A DNA stretch of 64,000 nucleotides, taken from positions 124,001-188,000 of the forward strand of contig JAIXMP010000013.1 of the NCBI GenBank assembly GCA_025677815.1. Reading direction: 5' to 3'. The notes beneath the pieces are model-generated. The model was not told the origin of the DNA. It saw nothing but the letters and a program-made list of their open reading frames with translations, and made no database searches. A program made the translations under genes and the position numbers. The stretch is from Phascolomyces articulosus. Its lineage: Eukaryota; Mucoromycota; Mucoromycetes; Mucorales; Lichtheimiaceae. Below, one piece after another: positions 10,141 to 23,700 of this stretch. Numbering within the stretch: the first letter of the stretch is position 1; every line of letters starts with the position of its first letter.

Positions 10141-13100
10141 TAGAATAGACCAATATTTTTTTACTTGGATATCAATCTATCAATTTTTCATCCTGCAATT
10201 CAATTCATGTAGTGTAAACATCTTTATAATAAAAACTATTGAATAGATTCTCAAAAATATGAAAAGATAGGATTAAAGTAAAATACTTTTAGAAATTGAA
10301 GAGTCAGGGAATATAAAGTATTGCATGACTCCTTCAGAGGATGCTACACTTCTCGATAAAAGCAGCACCAGTTCTCTGCTCTAAATAAGAATAATAAAAA
10401 TCTGTATAAACATTCAGGATCTTCAACAAAATAATATGTCGTACTTCATCAAAAGTGATGTGGTAAAATGCAAAAATATATCAATAATGTTCCAAAAAGG
10501 AAATTTCTATATATCAAAGTTTAAAAGTGGTGTGAGTGACAGATATTCAAACCATTTCCGCTATATACAAAATGAAGTCGATCCATTGTAGACCTCATGC
10601 TCCATACGATATACGTATTCCTCATATCATACCTCAACATATTTTACCATATATAGCTTAGGTTTCTCGTTTGATTGATCTGCCTCGTAATTATATAATG
10701 CATGATGGTATCGTTATATCATAGGAATAGGAAAAAAAAAGGACCCGAATATTAGAGATGTTGTTTTCTTTCTCACGGTACCCACATTAGCTAAAAAAAT
10801 CATAATACGTATGATACATTTGAATATGATAGATCTTGACTACACTCTATAATAAATAACAACTTTTCTGGTCCGATGATACGATAAATCTTTCCACTAG
10901 ATTCCATCCTCCACTAAATAGAACTTCTTTTGCCAAGTCTTTCTTTATTATTTCTAATCCAATGAAAATGAGAACAGAGCATGTAATTGCTCACTTGACA
11001 TACATTTCTTTTCATCATTTCTTTGTTAATTTTCTGACAACGATGAATCCATCAGCATGAATTTTTCAAAAAAAAAATAATACGTTCTTTTTATCAACGA
11101 AAACACCCACTTATAGCAAACAGTGATAATAATAAATATATATCGGCAGAAAGTCCATCTTCTTCTCATTGTAATCATATAAATTTCATTCATCATTGTC
11201 TAATAAGTCCACATATCAATCGACTTGATTGTGTGCAATGCTTTATTTTATTTTAAAAAAAACATCTTTTCGATCATTATGATATAAATCACTTTTTTTC
11301 CCGTGCCTCCTGTCGAACTTTGAACACATGTAAAAACACATTAGATTATGCAATGTATCCAGAACGTTCTATTCTGTATACTCTCTTAAAAAAAAGCGAG
11401 CCATTCCAATAAAAATGCGTAATATGACTCTTTTATTAAAAGATATCCACCAATTGCCATTAAATTTCCATCTGTGGTAATCATCATGCGGTCAAATAAT
11501 CATTTTTTTCGTGTCAAAAAGAAATATTTTTTTACTTGATGACAATATCATCAAATACAATAATATACAGCCAGAATGAAAAAAATAAATCAAAAGAAAG
11601 AGAAGATTCTTGGCTTTAAAATAAGACCCATTTCGTCGTATTTTGATAAAAATTGATACTTTTATAAGGGATTCAAAATATTCCGCTGCATTTTTTTTTT
11701 TTTTTGATGTCAAAAAAAAAAAAAAACTATGACTCCTCTCCCCAACGAAAACAATATAAAAAGGGTCAAAAGAAGAAAACTCACCACCCTATCTTCTTCT
11801 TCTACTTCATTTTTTTTATCATTCTCTACTTCATATCATTCATCCAATCAGCCAACAAGTAAGAAGGTCTCTCCATCCATCCATGCTTCTCTGGTTTTGG
11901 TTCTTGTGCTCAAGTACCCCGTGCCACCCTAGTTTTGGTCCTGTTGATGAAGCTTTCAGCATAGATTTTTTGGTTCCTGCTCGTATTTTCCATCGTCTTC
12001 TTGTAATATTTGTTAAGGTAATTCTTTTTTTTTTCCTGAAATGCATCTTTTTTGAACATCCGTGTTGTAGGAGTTCATCCTCTGATCCATCCATACTCTT
12101 TGCTTTATTTTTGATGTTATATTGCATTGTGTTATTCATCTAATTGCGATACTTGTGGCATTTTTTTTGTTGTGACACCAATCTACTTTGATTATTCATG
12201 CTGTGGCAGTCCTCTTGTTATTTTTTCATTCACATTGGTAGGTTGATCCATTTTACTTTATTTTTCTTTTGCTTACGGTGTTTCTTTTTGCGTCGTGTTT
12301 TTTTTTATGTCACATCATGTACTTTCTGGTAATACTTACTACGTATTTTTTTTTCCATCCAAGTTGCTATCTACCATCCATCTTCTTTGACAACCTAAAC
12401 TCTTTGATATCGTGTAATGTTATCTATATCCATTGGTCATCCATGCGATAGGATTATTTTTGTCAAGTCATCCATGCTTGGTCTCTCAAGTTATGGTTTT
12501 TATTTGTTGCTCTACAGGCTTTATACTAATTGACCTGGCCCATAATTTGACGCATCCTTGTATCATCCATATACAATTCTTTATCATGACGTGGTGTCCA
12601 CGTTTCATCCATATTTCCATATTATATTATCCATTCTTTGCTTCATGCTGTGTCTTGTTTCGTCATATCATTCGTTCCATCATCATCCTTCTATTGTTCC
12701 CGATCCAAGGTTACTCTTCTTTATTTATGCATGTGTCAAAAGTCATATCCATTTGTCCACTGGTTATTATATTGTTCAAGATGTTCTATCGTGGGAGAAG
12801 AAATGCATCCATAAATTCAAATAATCCATCCATCATGATACGTTTTATCCCAGGACCTCATTAAACTCCTATTGTTACCAGTGGCGTGTGTCAAGTCTAT
12901 CAAGCATGTTTGTTTCTTTAACCACCATGGTCAACACCTCTGCTTTCCAGGTCAAAAGTAACTTTACTTTCTTTTTCCTTTCAAGATGTCTGCTGTTGTT
13001 GTCAGCTCATTATTCTTATTAACTTTTACTATTATTATTACTATTGATGATGATAGGGACCACAAGAACATGGTTCGTTTCCCCCCGTCGATAGTGTTTG

Positions 13101-14504
13101 TCAAAATATGTGGTCATATTTCCAACTTTTGAAATATAGGCTCAGGTATAAAAAAAAGAGTGATGTGGGTGATGTGACATATTTTTTTATTAAGTCATTC
13201 TGTTTATATACTCCATCGTTATTATTATTTTATGCATATAGTGGTCTCTGTTTTGTCTGCATAATATAATTCTTTCATGGTGGTGTCGATGATTCTCTCC
13301 TGGTTTATAATAAAGGTACATGATTTGTGAGAGTGAAGGGAATGTGTTTTGAAATGATGATGATGTTAATCATATTATTATATTTCTCTCTTTTTTCATG
13401 AGTATTTAATAGTGTCTGTCATCCTGTTTGTATATCAATTGTTTATCGTTCGAATCTCTCTTGCTTTCTATTTTACACCGGTGGCTGGCTATTATGGTAA
13501 GATATCCTTTATGACGTGCATTGGAGAGATTGGGAACAAGATGTGTTGTTTTGTTTCTACTGAAAGTTATTGTGTACTCACATATGTATTCTTTTACTGC
13601 ACATCGATGTTTATTTGTTAGGATGTCTTTCTCTTGTCATATATGTTTCATGCTTTCCCTTTGGAATAAGGTTGCCTTCCCACCGTGGCTCTTATGGGTC
13701 AGGTATACCATCTCTTTTACTTTTTTTTTTTTTTTTGGTTTGAGCAAGTGATTTAGTATGATCAAGGCATTAATACAACAATAAACTTATTATGTAGAAC
13801 TTGGACACAAAAAAATGATCATCATTGATTACAAGAAAAAAAAACAAGATTCACAAATGTTATTGGTAAGCATATATTTTCCTTTTTTTTTAACCAAGTT
13901 TACATATTTCATCCAAAGATGATTCTAATATACAATCTTTTGCTTATTTATAAACATGTGTGTAGCCAACTAGAAGTGAACCACTAACAAGGACATTCTA
14001 TTATGAAGGAAGGAGGAAGGGGAATTCATTTCGAAACACACACACGCATACACTATTCCATCTTCATGTCATCATTATTCATCCTATCACTCTCTTTATT
14101 ATTTGTATTACCCATCATCATCTTTTTTTCCCTTTTGGTACAACTGCATATCTTTGGGTGAAGCTTGGGTATTGTCTGCGCACCATAAAAATCTTATACC
14201 GCTGTTATTTGTATCGGAAACATAAAAACACCGACATCTGCCTTAATAGGGTACGAGTTTGGTACCTAGTTTTTGACTAGGATTATGGATTCCAACATTA
14301 TCTGGGTCTAATCCCCTAGATATGTTTAGTTGTACCAAAACCTGAAAATTTTCTGCATGACGATATTATTTGAATAAACGTGACGAACGGAACGGCAAAG
14401 TGATTAAAAAGAGTAATTGGTGAAACAAAGCTATTTAAAGGTGCTTGTTTTTAGTTGTTGGCGTTTCATATTCTTTTTCTCCATTAACGATAACAACGAC
14501 CGAT
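10141..14504. other. Long gene-poor region, T/C-rich on the + strand between 11700 and 13740
   Basis: About 4.3 kb without a supportable exon. 10141-11700 is plain A+T-rich DNA. From about 11760 to 13740 the + strand is markedly T/C-rich and carries many CATCC/CATCCA motifs (see 11873-12840). The frames here are hydrophobic and Leu/Phe/Ser-rich, as expected of chance translation of T-rich DNA. A small palindrome CCTAGT-TTTTG-ACTAGG lies near 14266-14282. The 3' part should hold the promoter of the I78 inhibitor gene. Confidence 0.5.
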
Positions 14505-14854
14505 ATGACAAACGAAAATAATATTGACGAGCCAGTTATTCTACAATCGCCCACTGACCTTGAAGAATGGCGCATCAAATTGGTTGGCAAGACCATTGTC
14601 GATGGTGATGTTCAAGTAACCGAACAGGTAAGAATATTTGTTTAAAACAATCACTCATTGAATTGCCATTATTTTCAAGGCTTTTATTTTGTCTAACATT
14701 TCTTCTTCTATGATAGACCTTTCATAAACGAGATCTTCCAAGTTGCAATCGTGTACTTGGACCAAATACTCCAGCAACAAGAGATTATATAATTGACCGA
14801 CTTAATGTTATTACGGATGACCAAGGAAGAGTAACTACAGTTTATTATTGTTAA
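14505..14854 (+). CDS. Peptidase inhibitor I78 family protein
   Basis: Two exons, 14505-14627 and 14717-14854, phase 0 (CAG|GTAAGA ... GATAG|ACC), 86 aa ending VTTVYYC. The second exon carries the I78 hallmark: DLPSCNRVLGPNTPAT followed by DYIIDRLNVITDD and a final short strand. I78 proteins are small serine-protease inhibitors, often cytosolic, resembling fungal elastase/subtilisin inhibitors. The start at 14505 (MTNENNIDEPV) was preferred to an upstream in-frame start at 14445 because the upstream extension is a hydrophobic run across what looks like 5' UTR; if that upstream start were used it could act as a signal peptide. Confidence 0.8.
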
Positions 14855-15052
14855 AGAAAGAAAAACAGCAAAAAAAATATGTATAATAATAAAAACAACG
14901 GGGTTGTTTTTGGTGTAATGGAGTAATAATAATAATAAAAAAAGTAAGGAAACAGCATGTTGATTATATTAAAAAATGAAAGCGAAAATATGACATGTAT
15001 ATATATATGTGTGTGCGAAAAAGAGATGGAATATAGAATGGGAAAGTTATTA

Positions 15053-16732
15053 TTATGTTGACCGGGATACTTGTGCAGTGGACTGCATGATACGATCTAC
15101 ATCATGTAATTCAACACGTCTGTCATGGAAATGAGCTTCATAGGAAGGAGGAGGAAGTTCATCATTTGGAGACACCACAGGATCAAAAGGATTTATAGAA
15201 CTTGTACTGGCACTGTGTTGTGGTGGTGTGGGAAGAGGTCGATTACGGTCAACAGGGGTATTCGGATTATTATTACGCGTATGTTGATGATGATGATGTT
15301 GGCGACTGTTTGATGATGGTGTAGGTGGCGTTGGACGAACAGAAGCAGAAATAGGTGTTATTGTCGATGCAGCTTGTTGATGTTGATGATATATATTAGA
15401 ATCACTATGGGATCGTTGTGGTGTGTTGAATGAAAAACCGACACCTCGGATATGGGTATTCGAACTAAAAAAAATAAGCGGAAGAACGGTTGTTGAGTTT
15501 AGTAAAGTATAAATAAGCATCACTCATGAATATTCTACATTTGGATAAAAAAAGGCATACCGTGATGGATCTGTAGCTTTTGCCAAGGCTGTATTTGCTT
15601 CATTTACAGCTGCTGCTAATGCTGTGTTTGCTTTACTTAAAGCAACTATAATATATACATAAGCATCATAGATAATAGTTGTAGATAGGTTAGTTATTTC
15701 CTTTCTCACATTCAAACAGCTAAAAAACCGATTTCTCCGCTTACCATTCTTTCCCGCTTCAACCAGGTGACTGAGAGCATCACCAAGTCCTCCACTGTTA
15801 TGACCACCATTATAATAATCTATATTTATTCATTGATTAGCTTACCATTGACCATTTATGTTGGTTTTTTTAGTGTAAAAAGCGGAAATATAAAAAAAAA
15901 AATCAAAATAAACAAACTTACTTCTTGATTCACCTGTTGATGATGCAAAGGATGCTAAAATAGTTATAAAAAGAGTGTTGTTAAAAATAGTTGTTCATAC
16001 TGATAAATAACAAAAGATATGGAGAAAGTAACTCACGTGTCATTAATCTTGCAGAAGAACAAGACGTACGCCAATGGTCTTTTGCATTTTGCCTTCGTTG
16101 TCGACTTTCTTCTGCAAGTTGTTCTCTCCATTGTGCTAAATCTTGACGAACTCTTGTATTTCCACGACATCCATTCAAAAAAGGCTAAAAAACAAACATT
16201 ATTATGATTAGACGGTTATCAAAAATTGATGTACATATATGCACAAAAAAAAAAAATGCTTTACATTGTTATTATCAGAGCATCCTCGTCGAGGTGGTGA
16301 TACTCGCTTTTAAAAAAATTAAAATAAGATTTTTAGTTTCAAGTGGCAAAATAAAAAGGAGGTGCGAAAAGATCGTTTCCATGGACTTGGATATATTTCA
16401 TTAATTACCTGACTTCTACTACTACCACAACGACCGCCATTACGGTTGTTATTATTATGACAGCCTCCACCTCTTCTTTGTGGTATTTGTGGAGTAGGTG
16501 TTGGTGGCAGTTGTTTAGTTATTGAGCCACCAGAACCAGTATGTGCTGGTGGATCTGACATGTGCAAAAGATTTTCAAATGCATCTTGTACATTGCCATT
16601 TACAGAAAATAAAACATCTTTAATGATATCAACATCAATTGCAGGAAAAGCTTCTTTGAGTGTTTGTACCTCGGAAGAAGAGGAGGAAGAGGAGGTATGT
16701 GTTTCAAATGGGTTTGAATTATAAGTTGTCAT
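15053..16732 (-). CDS. CUE-domain (ubiquitin-binding) protein with PPxY motif
   Basis: Seven exons close exactly: 16732-16409, 16306-16265, 16184-16037, 15954-15922, 15819-15745, 15645-15561, 15464-15053 (372 aa). Residues about 21-60 form a CUE domain: EVQTLKEAFPAIDVD, then VNGNVQDAFENLLHMSD, with the Phe-Pro and di-Leu signatures that bind ubiquitin. Next come PTPTPQIP, an amphipathic RQDLAQWREQLAEESRQRR coiled-coil-like helix, Ala-rich repeats (ANTALAAAVNEANTALAKA), and a His/Pro-rich tail with LPPPSYEAHFHD, a PPxY ligand for Nedd4/Rsp5-type WW domains. CUE plus PPxY suggests an adaptor in ubiquitin-dependent sorting or autophagy, like yeast Cue5 in outline; this is inference. Small exons (33-85 nt) are numerous. 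Confidence 0.75.
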
Positions 16733-17789
16733 TCAAGAAAATATAAAGGAGACGAAAAAGAAGTAAGTTTATGGTGTAGAAAGGGAAACTGAAGAAAAAG
16801 CTAATATTTTTTTTTATTTCACTTGAAACTTTTTATAACAGTTCATTTTTTTTATTAATGCCCGCAAACATCATTTAATGCAGTTGAATGGGGCAGTAAG
16901 TAAAGCTGTGATGGTGTCACCATATTAAAAAGATTGGGTGACGCCAAGCCAACTGCCAAGGAATGGAGTGGCAAGGTCTCGCTTATTTTATACCATTTTC
17001 AATTTTTGTATTACTTTTATTTTGGATCAAACCATCTCTTTTACCTAGTTGTTTTCTTTTGACAACTTACAAAAGAAGAAAAGATCGTATTATCTCCTTT
17101 TTATATAAGGCTACGTACACGTCATTCTATATATAAGTCAAATTATATTTTATCTGGTACGTAACAGATGAAAATCATGGTCAAATAAATAAGTATAACA
17201 ATTCAATCCAATCAACCAGATTCTCAAATTTTCACATGATCTATTATACTACAGCAACATTCTTCAAATCTTTTATATATTTAATTAAACCATCCGATCC
17301 CAAAATATATCACAATCAAGGCATACTCACACGAAGTATCCAAATCATGGCAGCAATATGAATCCCTAGCTGTCAAATCACAGGTTTTTACTTAATCTCT
17401 TTTTTAGTAACCACAGATACAGAATTCTGATACTTCCTGATGGGCAATATGATCATGCTTAACAAGAAATAGCATCGATATTTATGAACAGTCTAGCACA
17501 GAACTGGGACGTCATTTGAGTCAAGTTTTCCATTTTTTAAATGAGAACTACAAATTACCTCTCCTTCCAATAGATCACTCTATACTTTCAACTAATCCAA
17601 TGGATTAATGGTAGACAACATGCTTTATTATCTAGGGCATAATTAAATAAACTTTTTTTGCTTTGTACAAATGATGATATCTTATGAAAGAGAACGAGAA
17701 GTATGAGACAGATAGAAATCAAAATTAGGTTAGGGAAAAAGAGACAAGAGAGAATATGCTGTAGGATGGGTGTCTATTCACTTTTTTTT
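16733..17789. other. Intergenic
   Basis: About 1 kb with no convincing exon between the CUE gene start and the ILV3 stop. It should carry the CUE gene promoter (16740-17100, with poly-T tracts) and the ILV3 3' region. Confidence 0.5.
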
Positions 17790-20373
17790 TTACAATTCAT
17801 CAGTGACAGCACCTTCACTAGCACTCTTGACGGTCATGACATAACGAGCAAGGGTACCACGAGTGTACTTGGGAGGAGGAGCAACGAATTCAGCTCGACG
17901 CTTGGCCATTTCTTCATCAGAAATTTCAACGTTCATTTCACGCGATACGGCACTGATGTTCACCATATCACCATCCTTCACAAGACCAATGGGGCCACCA
18001 ACCTGAGCTTCGGGGGAAATGTGGCCAACAATGAAACCCTATTAAATAAAACATTAACCATGTCAGTTGTTACCCACTTTATTTTCACTTTTATTTCTAT
18101 TATGAATGGAATTCAACTTACATGGGAACCACCAGAGAAACGACCATCTGTAAGCATGGCAACATCCTTACCAAGACCAGCACCCATGATAGCACTAGTA
18201 GGTTTCACTAATTTTATTTTTTAAAAAATTAATGTCAACAATGATACATTCCTTTTTAAACTTTATCGCAAATAAAAAGTATAACTTACACATTTCAGGC
18301 ATGCCTGGACCACCCTTTGGACCTTCACCACGGATCACAATAACAGTTTTTTCACCCTTCTTGAATTCATGGTTTTCCAAGGCAGTAATGAATGCTTCTT
18401 CACCTTCAAAGACACGAGCCTTACCACGGAAATCCAAACCTTCCTTACCAGTAATCTTAGCGACGGAACCTTCAGGAGCCAAGTTACCTCTCAAGATTTG
18501 GATATGACCAGTTTCCTTAATAGGGTTGGAAACGGGACGAATGACATCTTGACCATGGGGCAAACCAGGCAAAGAATGCAAGTTTTCTTCCAAGGTCTTA
18601 CCGGTAACAGTCAAAACTCCACCATCAATCATCTTTTCTTCCATCAGGTACTTGAGAATGGCAGGAACACCACCAATATGATGTACATCTTCCATAACGT
18701 ACTTACCACTGATTAAATATATACTTATGTTAGTTTATACTCATCATCCATCAAGCCATATGAGATAAATATTTTCCCTAAAAAACCATCGACTTTACCT
18801 AGGCTTCAAATCAGCCAAGAAAGGAGTGCGGTCACTGATCTTTTGGAAGTCTTCCAATTCTAAATTGATACCAACACTACGAGCAATAGCGATCAAGTGA
18901 AGAACAACGTTTGTGGAACCACCCAAAACCATGGTCAAGGTAATGGCATTCTCAAATGCAGCGCGAGTCATAATGTCACGGGGCTTAATGTCGTTTTCCA
19001 TCAAGTTGAGAATGGCCTTGCCTGCATCCAAACATTCTTGGATCTTTTCGGGGTAAACAGCAGGAGTTGAGGAGCTGTAAGGGAGGGTCATACCCATAGC
19101 CTCAGCAGCAGAAGCCACTATTTAGAACGAAATAAGTTAATAAAAAATACTTCTTTAGCTTTGACGTAAACAAGAAAGCCCCATATAAAATTTTTACTTA
19201 CTGGTGTTGGCAGTGTACACTTTTTTTCATTAAAAATAAACAAGAACCACGTATTAGTATAGTTTTACTCTATTATTCCCTTTATTACCAGCATAACAAA
19301 CGAAAACTGTAAACTTACTGCCACCACATGCACCAGGACCGGGGCAAGCATGACGAATGATATCGAAACGCTTAGTTTCATCAATATCACCACTGACATA
19401 AGCACCATAAGCTTGGAATGCAGAGACAATATCAAGAGATTCACCAGTGCAACTCTTACCGGGCTTGATGGTACCACCATAAACCATCAAGGAAGGACGG
19501 TTGACACGACCCATAGCCATCAAACAACCAGGCATGTTCTTATCACAACCAGGGAGGGAAATGTTGGCATCATACCATTGACCACCCATCACAGTTTCAA
19601 TACTATCAGCAATGATATCACGGGATTGCAAGGAATAACTCATACCAGCGGTACCGTTGGACATACCATCACTGACACCAATGGTATTGAAACGATAACC
19701 AATCAAACCAGCATTTTGAACACCTTCCTTGACCTTTTGTGCCAAATCCATCAAGTGCATGTTACATGGATTACCTTCATACCAGCTATTATTATCAATC
19801 AAAGTCACACAGACCCACATGTAATCGCATCAATCAAAAACGCGCGCGATCGGATCGTGTTTTTTTGTATTAATTAATGAGTCATTCTAAAAAAAAATAT
19901 ACCAAAAAAAAAAAAAAAAAAAAAAAAAAACCAACTTACACACTAGAAATACCGACTTGACCTTTGTTCATATCATTTTCAGTCAAACCAGTACCGTACA
20001 CTATTATTATTGTTCTCGTTTAATTTAATACACAAAGAAATAGTATTTGGTCGTTGAATTTGTTATTTTTCTTTCGGATTACTTACACATAGCTTGGGAA
20101 GCACCTTGACTCTTGGGTTGAGTAATGTTAGCACTATATTGATTGATTCTTGCCTTCTTTTCAGCATCAGTAGCATAGTTTCTTAAACCGATGGGAGTAG
20201 CAATTTTGGCGTGGCGTCTAATTATATAAAAAAGAAGAAAAATAAATAAATACCATGGTGATATATTAAATAAAATAAAAGTCAAGATATTTGATTCAAT
20301 TAAAAAATAAATTCATCACTTACAAAGAGCCAGTAGGAAGGGACACAGCCCGAGAAAGGAACTTAGATGCCAT
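17790..20373 (-). CDS. ILV3: Dihydroxy-acid dehydratase, mitochondrial
   Basis: Catalyses the third common step of valine and isoleucine synthesis, dehydrating 2,3-dihydroxy-acids to 2-keto acids with an Fe-S cluster in the matrix. Nine exons close exactly to 599 aa: 20373-20324, 20217-20087, 20000-19940, 19785-19319, 19219-19202, 19117-18799, 18708-18290, 18207-18122, 18038-17790. The N-terminus [17 protein letters not shown] is a typical mitochondrial presequence. Family motifs: [34 protein letters not shown] (first signature), GPGACGG|MYTANT|MASAAEA (Cys cluster, split by two introns), and [14 protein letters not shown] (second signature). The length is normal. Exon 5 is only 18 nt. Intron 3 contains a 27-nt A run (19904-19930). 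Confidence 0.95.
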
Positions 20374-20762
20374 TATTAGGTATAGCAACAAAAAGAAGAG
20401 TGAGGAGGAAAAAAAGAAAAAGACGTGCGGATTAAAGATCTCAAAAGTAACAAGACATAAAAAAAGTGTGAATCATCCTAGCGCGTTATTGATATATGAA
20501 CCTGATTGGATCGCGCTAATTCAATTTAATCTTTCTGTTTCGGGCTTTGGTGGAGCATTTTAGTCAAGTGTCAAATGTCAATGCAAAAATAATGGTTGCA
20601 CAGAGAAAATCCAGTGGCGTTTTTTTTCATGACAACAAAATCATCAAGAATAGTAAACCAATTGTATAAAAAAAAGTATCTTATTTTATATAAGCAAATT
20701 TGTTTGGATTAAATGCGCAAGGGGGGGAATGGGTGAGGGATGGATTATTATTATGTTTTTTT
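20374..20762. other. Intergenic between RPN2 stop and ILV3 start
   Basis: About 390 bases holding the ILV3 promoter and RPN2 3' end, both genes leftward. No exon seen. Confidence 0.5.
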
Positions 20763-23700
20763 TTAGTCATCAAAAGGATATTCGAAAGGCTCAAATGGTG
20801 GTGCTTCTTCTTCAGCTTGATTAGCACCGGATGATTCTATAAGATGAATGATTGACCGAAAATTATTAGTTTATAAGAATGATTATCCCTTTTTTAATGT
20901 AATATCAAGTCTTACCTCCAGATGGTGCACTTGGTTGAATTAAATCTTCCATTTCTCCAGGTGTTTTATCCAGAAGCATAATGATGCCTCCAACGTTATC
21001 TTTCTTCAAAGGTGAGTACCGAGAATCTTCCTTGAATGAAATATACTTAAGTTGTGCTGGGACTACACGAGCCATATTCTCCATCACTTCAAAGTTCTCT
21101 TCTCTCTTCTTCTTGGGTTTCTTTTCGTCTTTGGTTTCTTCCTTCTTTTCTTCTTTCACTGGTTCTTTATCTATATCCATATGATCTGCCTTTTCCTTTT
21201 CTGATTTCTTGGCTCTAGCCTTTGTCTTTGCAGTGGTTGATAACACTGCTGTTGCTACCTTTTCTACCACAGCAGTAGATGGTGGTTTGATTTGTGGTGG
21301 GTAAGCAAACAACGATGGTCTGACGTTCGAAACAAATTCGAATTTAGGAGTCTAATTCAATTTAGAACCATAAGAGTTAGTTTTTTTCTTAATATAATAT
21401 ACATAACTCCATCCTATATTTACATAAATATATATTACAAACCTCCAAATTTTTGTTAAGGCCAATTATGGCAGTTGGGGTAAATGCCAGACTAAGCATA
21501 TGTGTTAATGGATACCAATACCAGAATTGTGTGAAAATAGCAGTGCCAATAATAGCAGGCATGTTAGCATGGCCCGTACGAGAGACAAGGGATATAGTAA
21601 CATTTCGACCACCTAAAAAATACAACAGTTGTAATTTTCCTATTTAGTTTTCCATCTTCTTTTTCACTCTCAGTAATCCAATCATTAAACTATTAACGTT
21701 ACCTGCATCAATAATACCCTGGGCAAGAGCAGCACCAAACTTAGCCATAGGATCTTCATGTTTATCACTAATGATCTTTTCATACAATTTTCGTACTCCT
21801 GCAACTTTGGAATTTGTGTTTTCGGTTTGTTGTACAAGAATCATTGCTTGGGAAATCAAAGCACCTTGTCGAACAAAATCAACAGGGTCCTTTGTCATTG
21901 GTTCAAGAAGCTCTAAGGCATCCTAAAAGGGTGAAAATAACATAATGATCTTAATTCCTTTTCCAAAAGTAAAGTAAAATCAAAATAAATGAATGAAATG
22001 AAAATCTAAAACTTACAAGATAACCAGTGCCAGCACAAGAAATACCCAAAGCAAGTGCAGCACCATATCTCACATTGGGATTGTAACTTTCAGCCAAGAG
22101 TTGTACGATACGAGGAACTTGCTTGGGATTTCGGAGCAAGATGAAACCAAGAGCTGTTACTGCAGCACGACGGACATCATCATTCACATCACTAACAGCA
22201 ACATGAAGAAGTCGACGGATGGCCTTGTTGTTACCAGTACCACTGTATGCCATTGCAATTGTATAAATACCACCATATCGTAAGACAGGATCCTGAAAAA
22301 AAGACAGTAAACATCTCACAGTTATATAACCTCAATCTTTTTATAGATTAATTTTTTTTTTACCTTGTCATCCAAGAGTTGATCAATTAATGCATCAGCC
22401 TTTTCTTCCTTGCCATACATGATCAAAGAGATACCAATGGCAAGACCACGAATGATCTTTTCGTGCTGAGTTTCGTGAGCATATTGAAGCATTTCTTCGA
22501 TAGCCTCGGGAGCTCCAGTACCAAGCATGACAAGACCCATAGCCAAACCAGCTGCCTCACCAGCAACGGCACTGTCACTGAAAAGAGTGTTCTTCAATTC
22601 ATTGTAAATATCTTCATTATCAGTTGCCATACCAGCAACACCCAAACCAAGACAGGCACCATGTTGGATAACATCACTTTGAGCTTCCTTCAATGCATTC
22701 TTCAAATAATCAAGAACACCAGTACCGTGATTTGCATTGATCAAGCCAAGTGCATACAAAGAACCACCTTCAGAGTATACACTGCTACCATTGCCACCAT
22801 CTTGGGGCAAATATGGCGATAAGAGGTTCATGGATTGTGCCAATTGACCCTATATATTCATATTAATCAATTTATTCCTACAAATGTTCTCTCTTGCACT
22901 CTTTTTCAAGAATAGCTGTATACCTTGTGGATAACACCAAGAGCAGCAGTTGCACTGAACTTGGACCAGTTAGTAGCGCGTGACAACCATTCAAGATTCT
23001 GTCGCAAAAATTCATCGCTTGTAGTACCAGCGTGCATGAAAGCATTAGCAAAGGTAACTGCGGTGTGATAAATTGAGTTTCGAGATTCAAGAGCGTTCTA
23101 TTCGCAATCAACATTAGTTTTTTTCTCCTTTTTTTCTTTCGGATTCATCCACGAACTATTTACCTTTGTATTCTTCAAAATCAAAAGATCGGTATTATTG
23201 TTACGGTACAAGAATTCCAAATTCAATCTAATAGTTTCTTCACCAGACAAAATTGAACGTGTCTTCTTAAATGCTTCATCCTTTTCGCTCAAAGTTGGCT
23301 ACAGTTGAATTAAATATAAATATTTAGTCACCCAATATAAATAATATCTTTCCAATTTTATTATTACTATACATACTTCAGCAGCCTCTTCAGCACCTTC
23401 TTCTGGTTGAGGAGGTGTTTCAGGTTGTGGTAATTCCTTGGAGACGCGAGACAAAAAGTCTTGAGTAGCATTTTCCTCTAAATCAAAAGCAATTTGATAT
23501 GCCATCAACTATAAAACCATTATAAATAGTTAATATACACCATTATCCAGCATCTAACCATGTCATATTGAAGAATAACTTAAACATACCACATCATCCT
23601 TCTCAATCAAGTGGCGAAGAAGTTCAGTACAAGATGATGAATCATTCAAATGAACAAGACACTGACTAACGGAAATATAATCAGGTTCATGAAGTTCACG

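Noticed and set aside
12269..12864. Hydrophobic open frames on the + strand
   Set aside because: Phe/Leu/Ser/Ile-rich composition is what random T/C-rich DNA gives; no motif and no splice continuation.
14245..14325. Possible tRNA near GGGTCTAATCCCC
   Set aside because: Only three pairs in the would-be T stem, and no matching acceptor stem; only the CCTAGT/ACTAGG hairpin is real.
18232..18716. Open frames on the + strand opposite ILV3
   Set aside because: Mirror of highly conserved ILV3 codons; antisense shadow.
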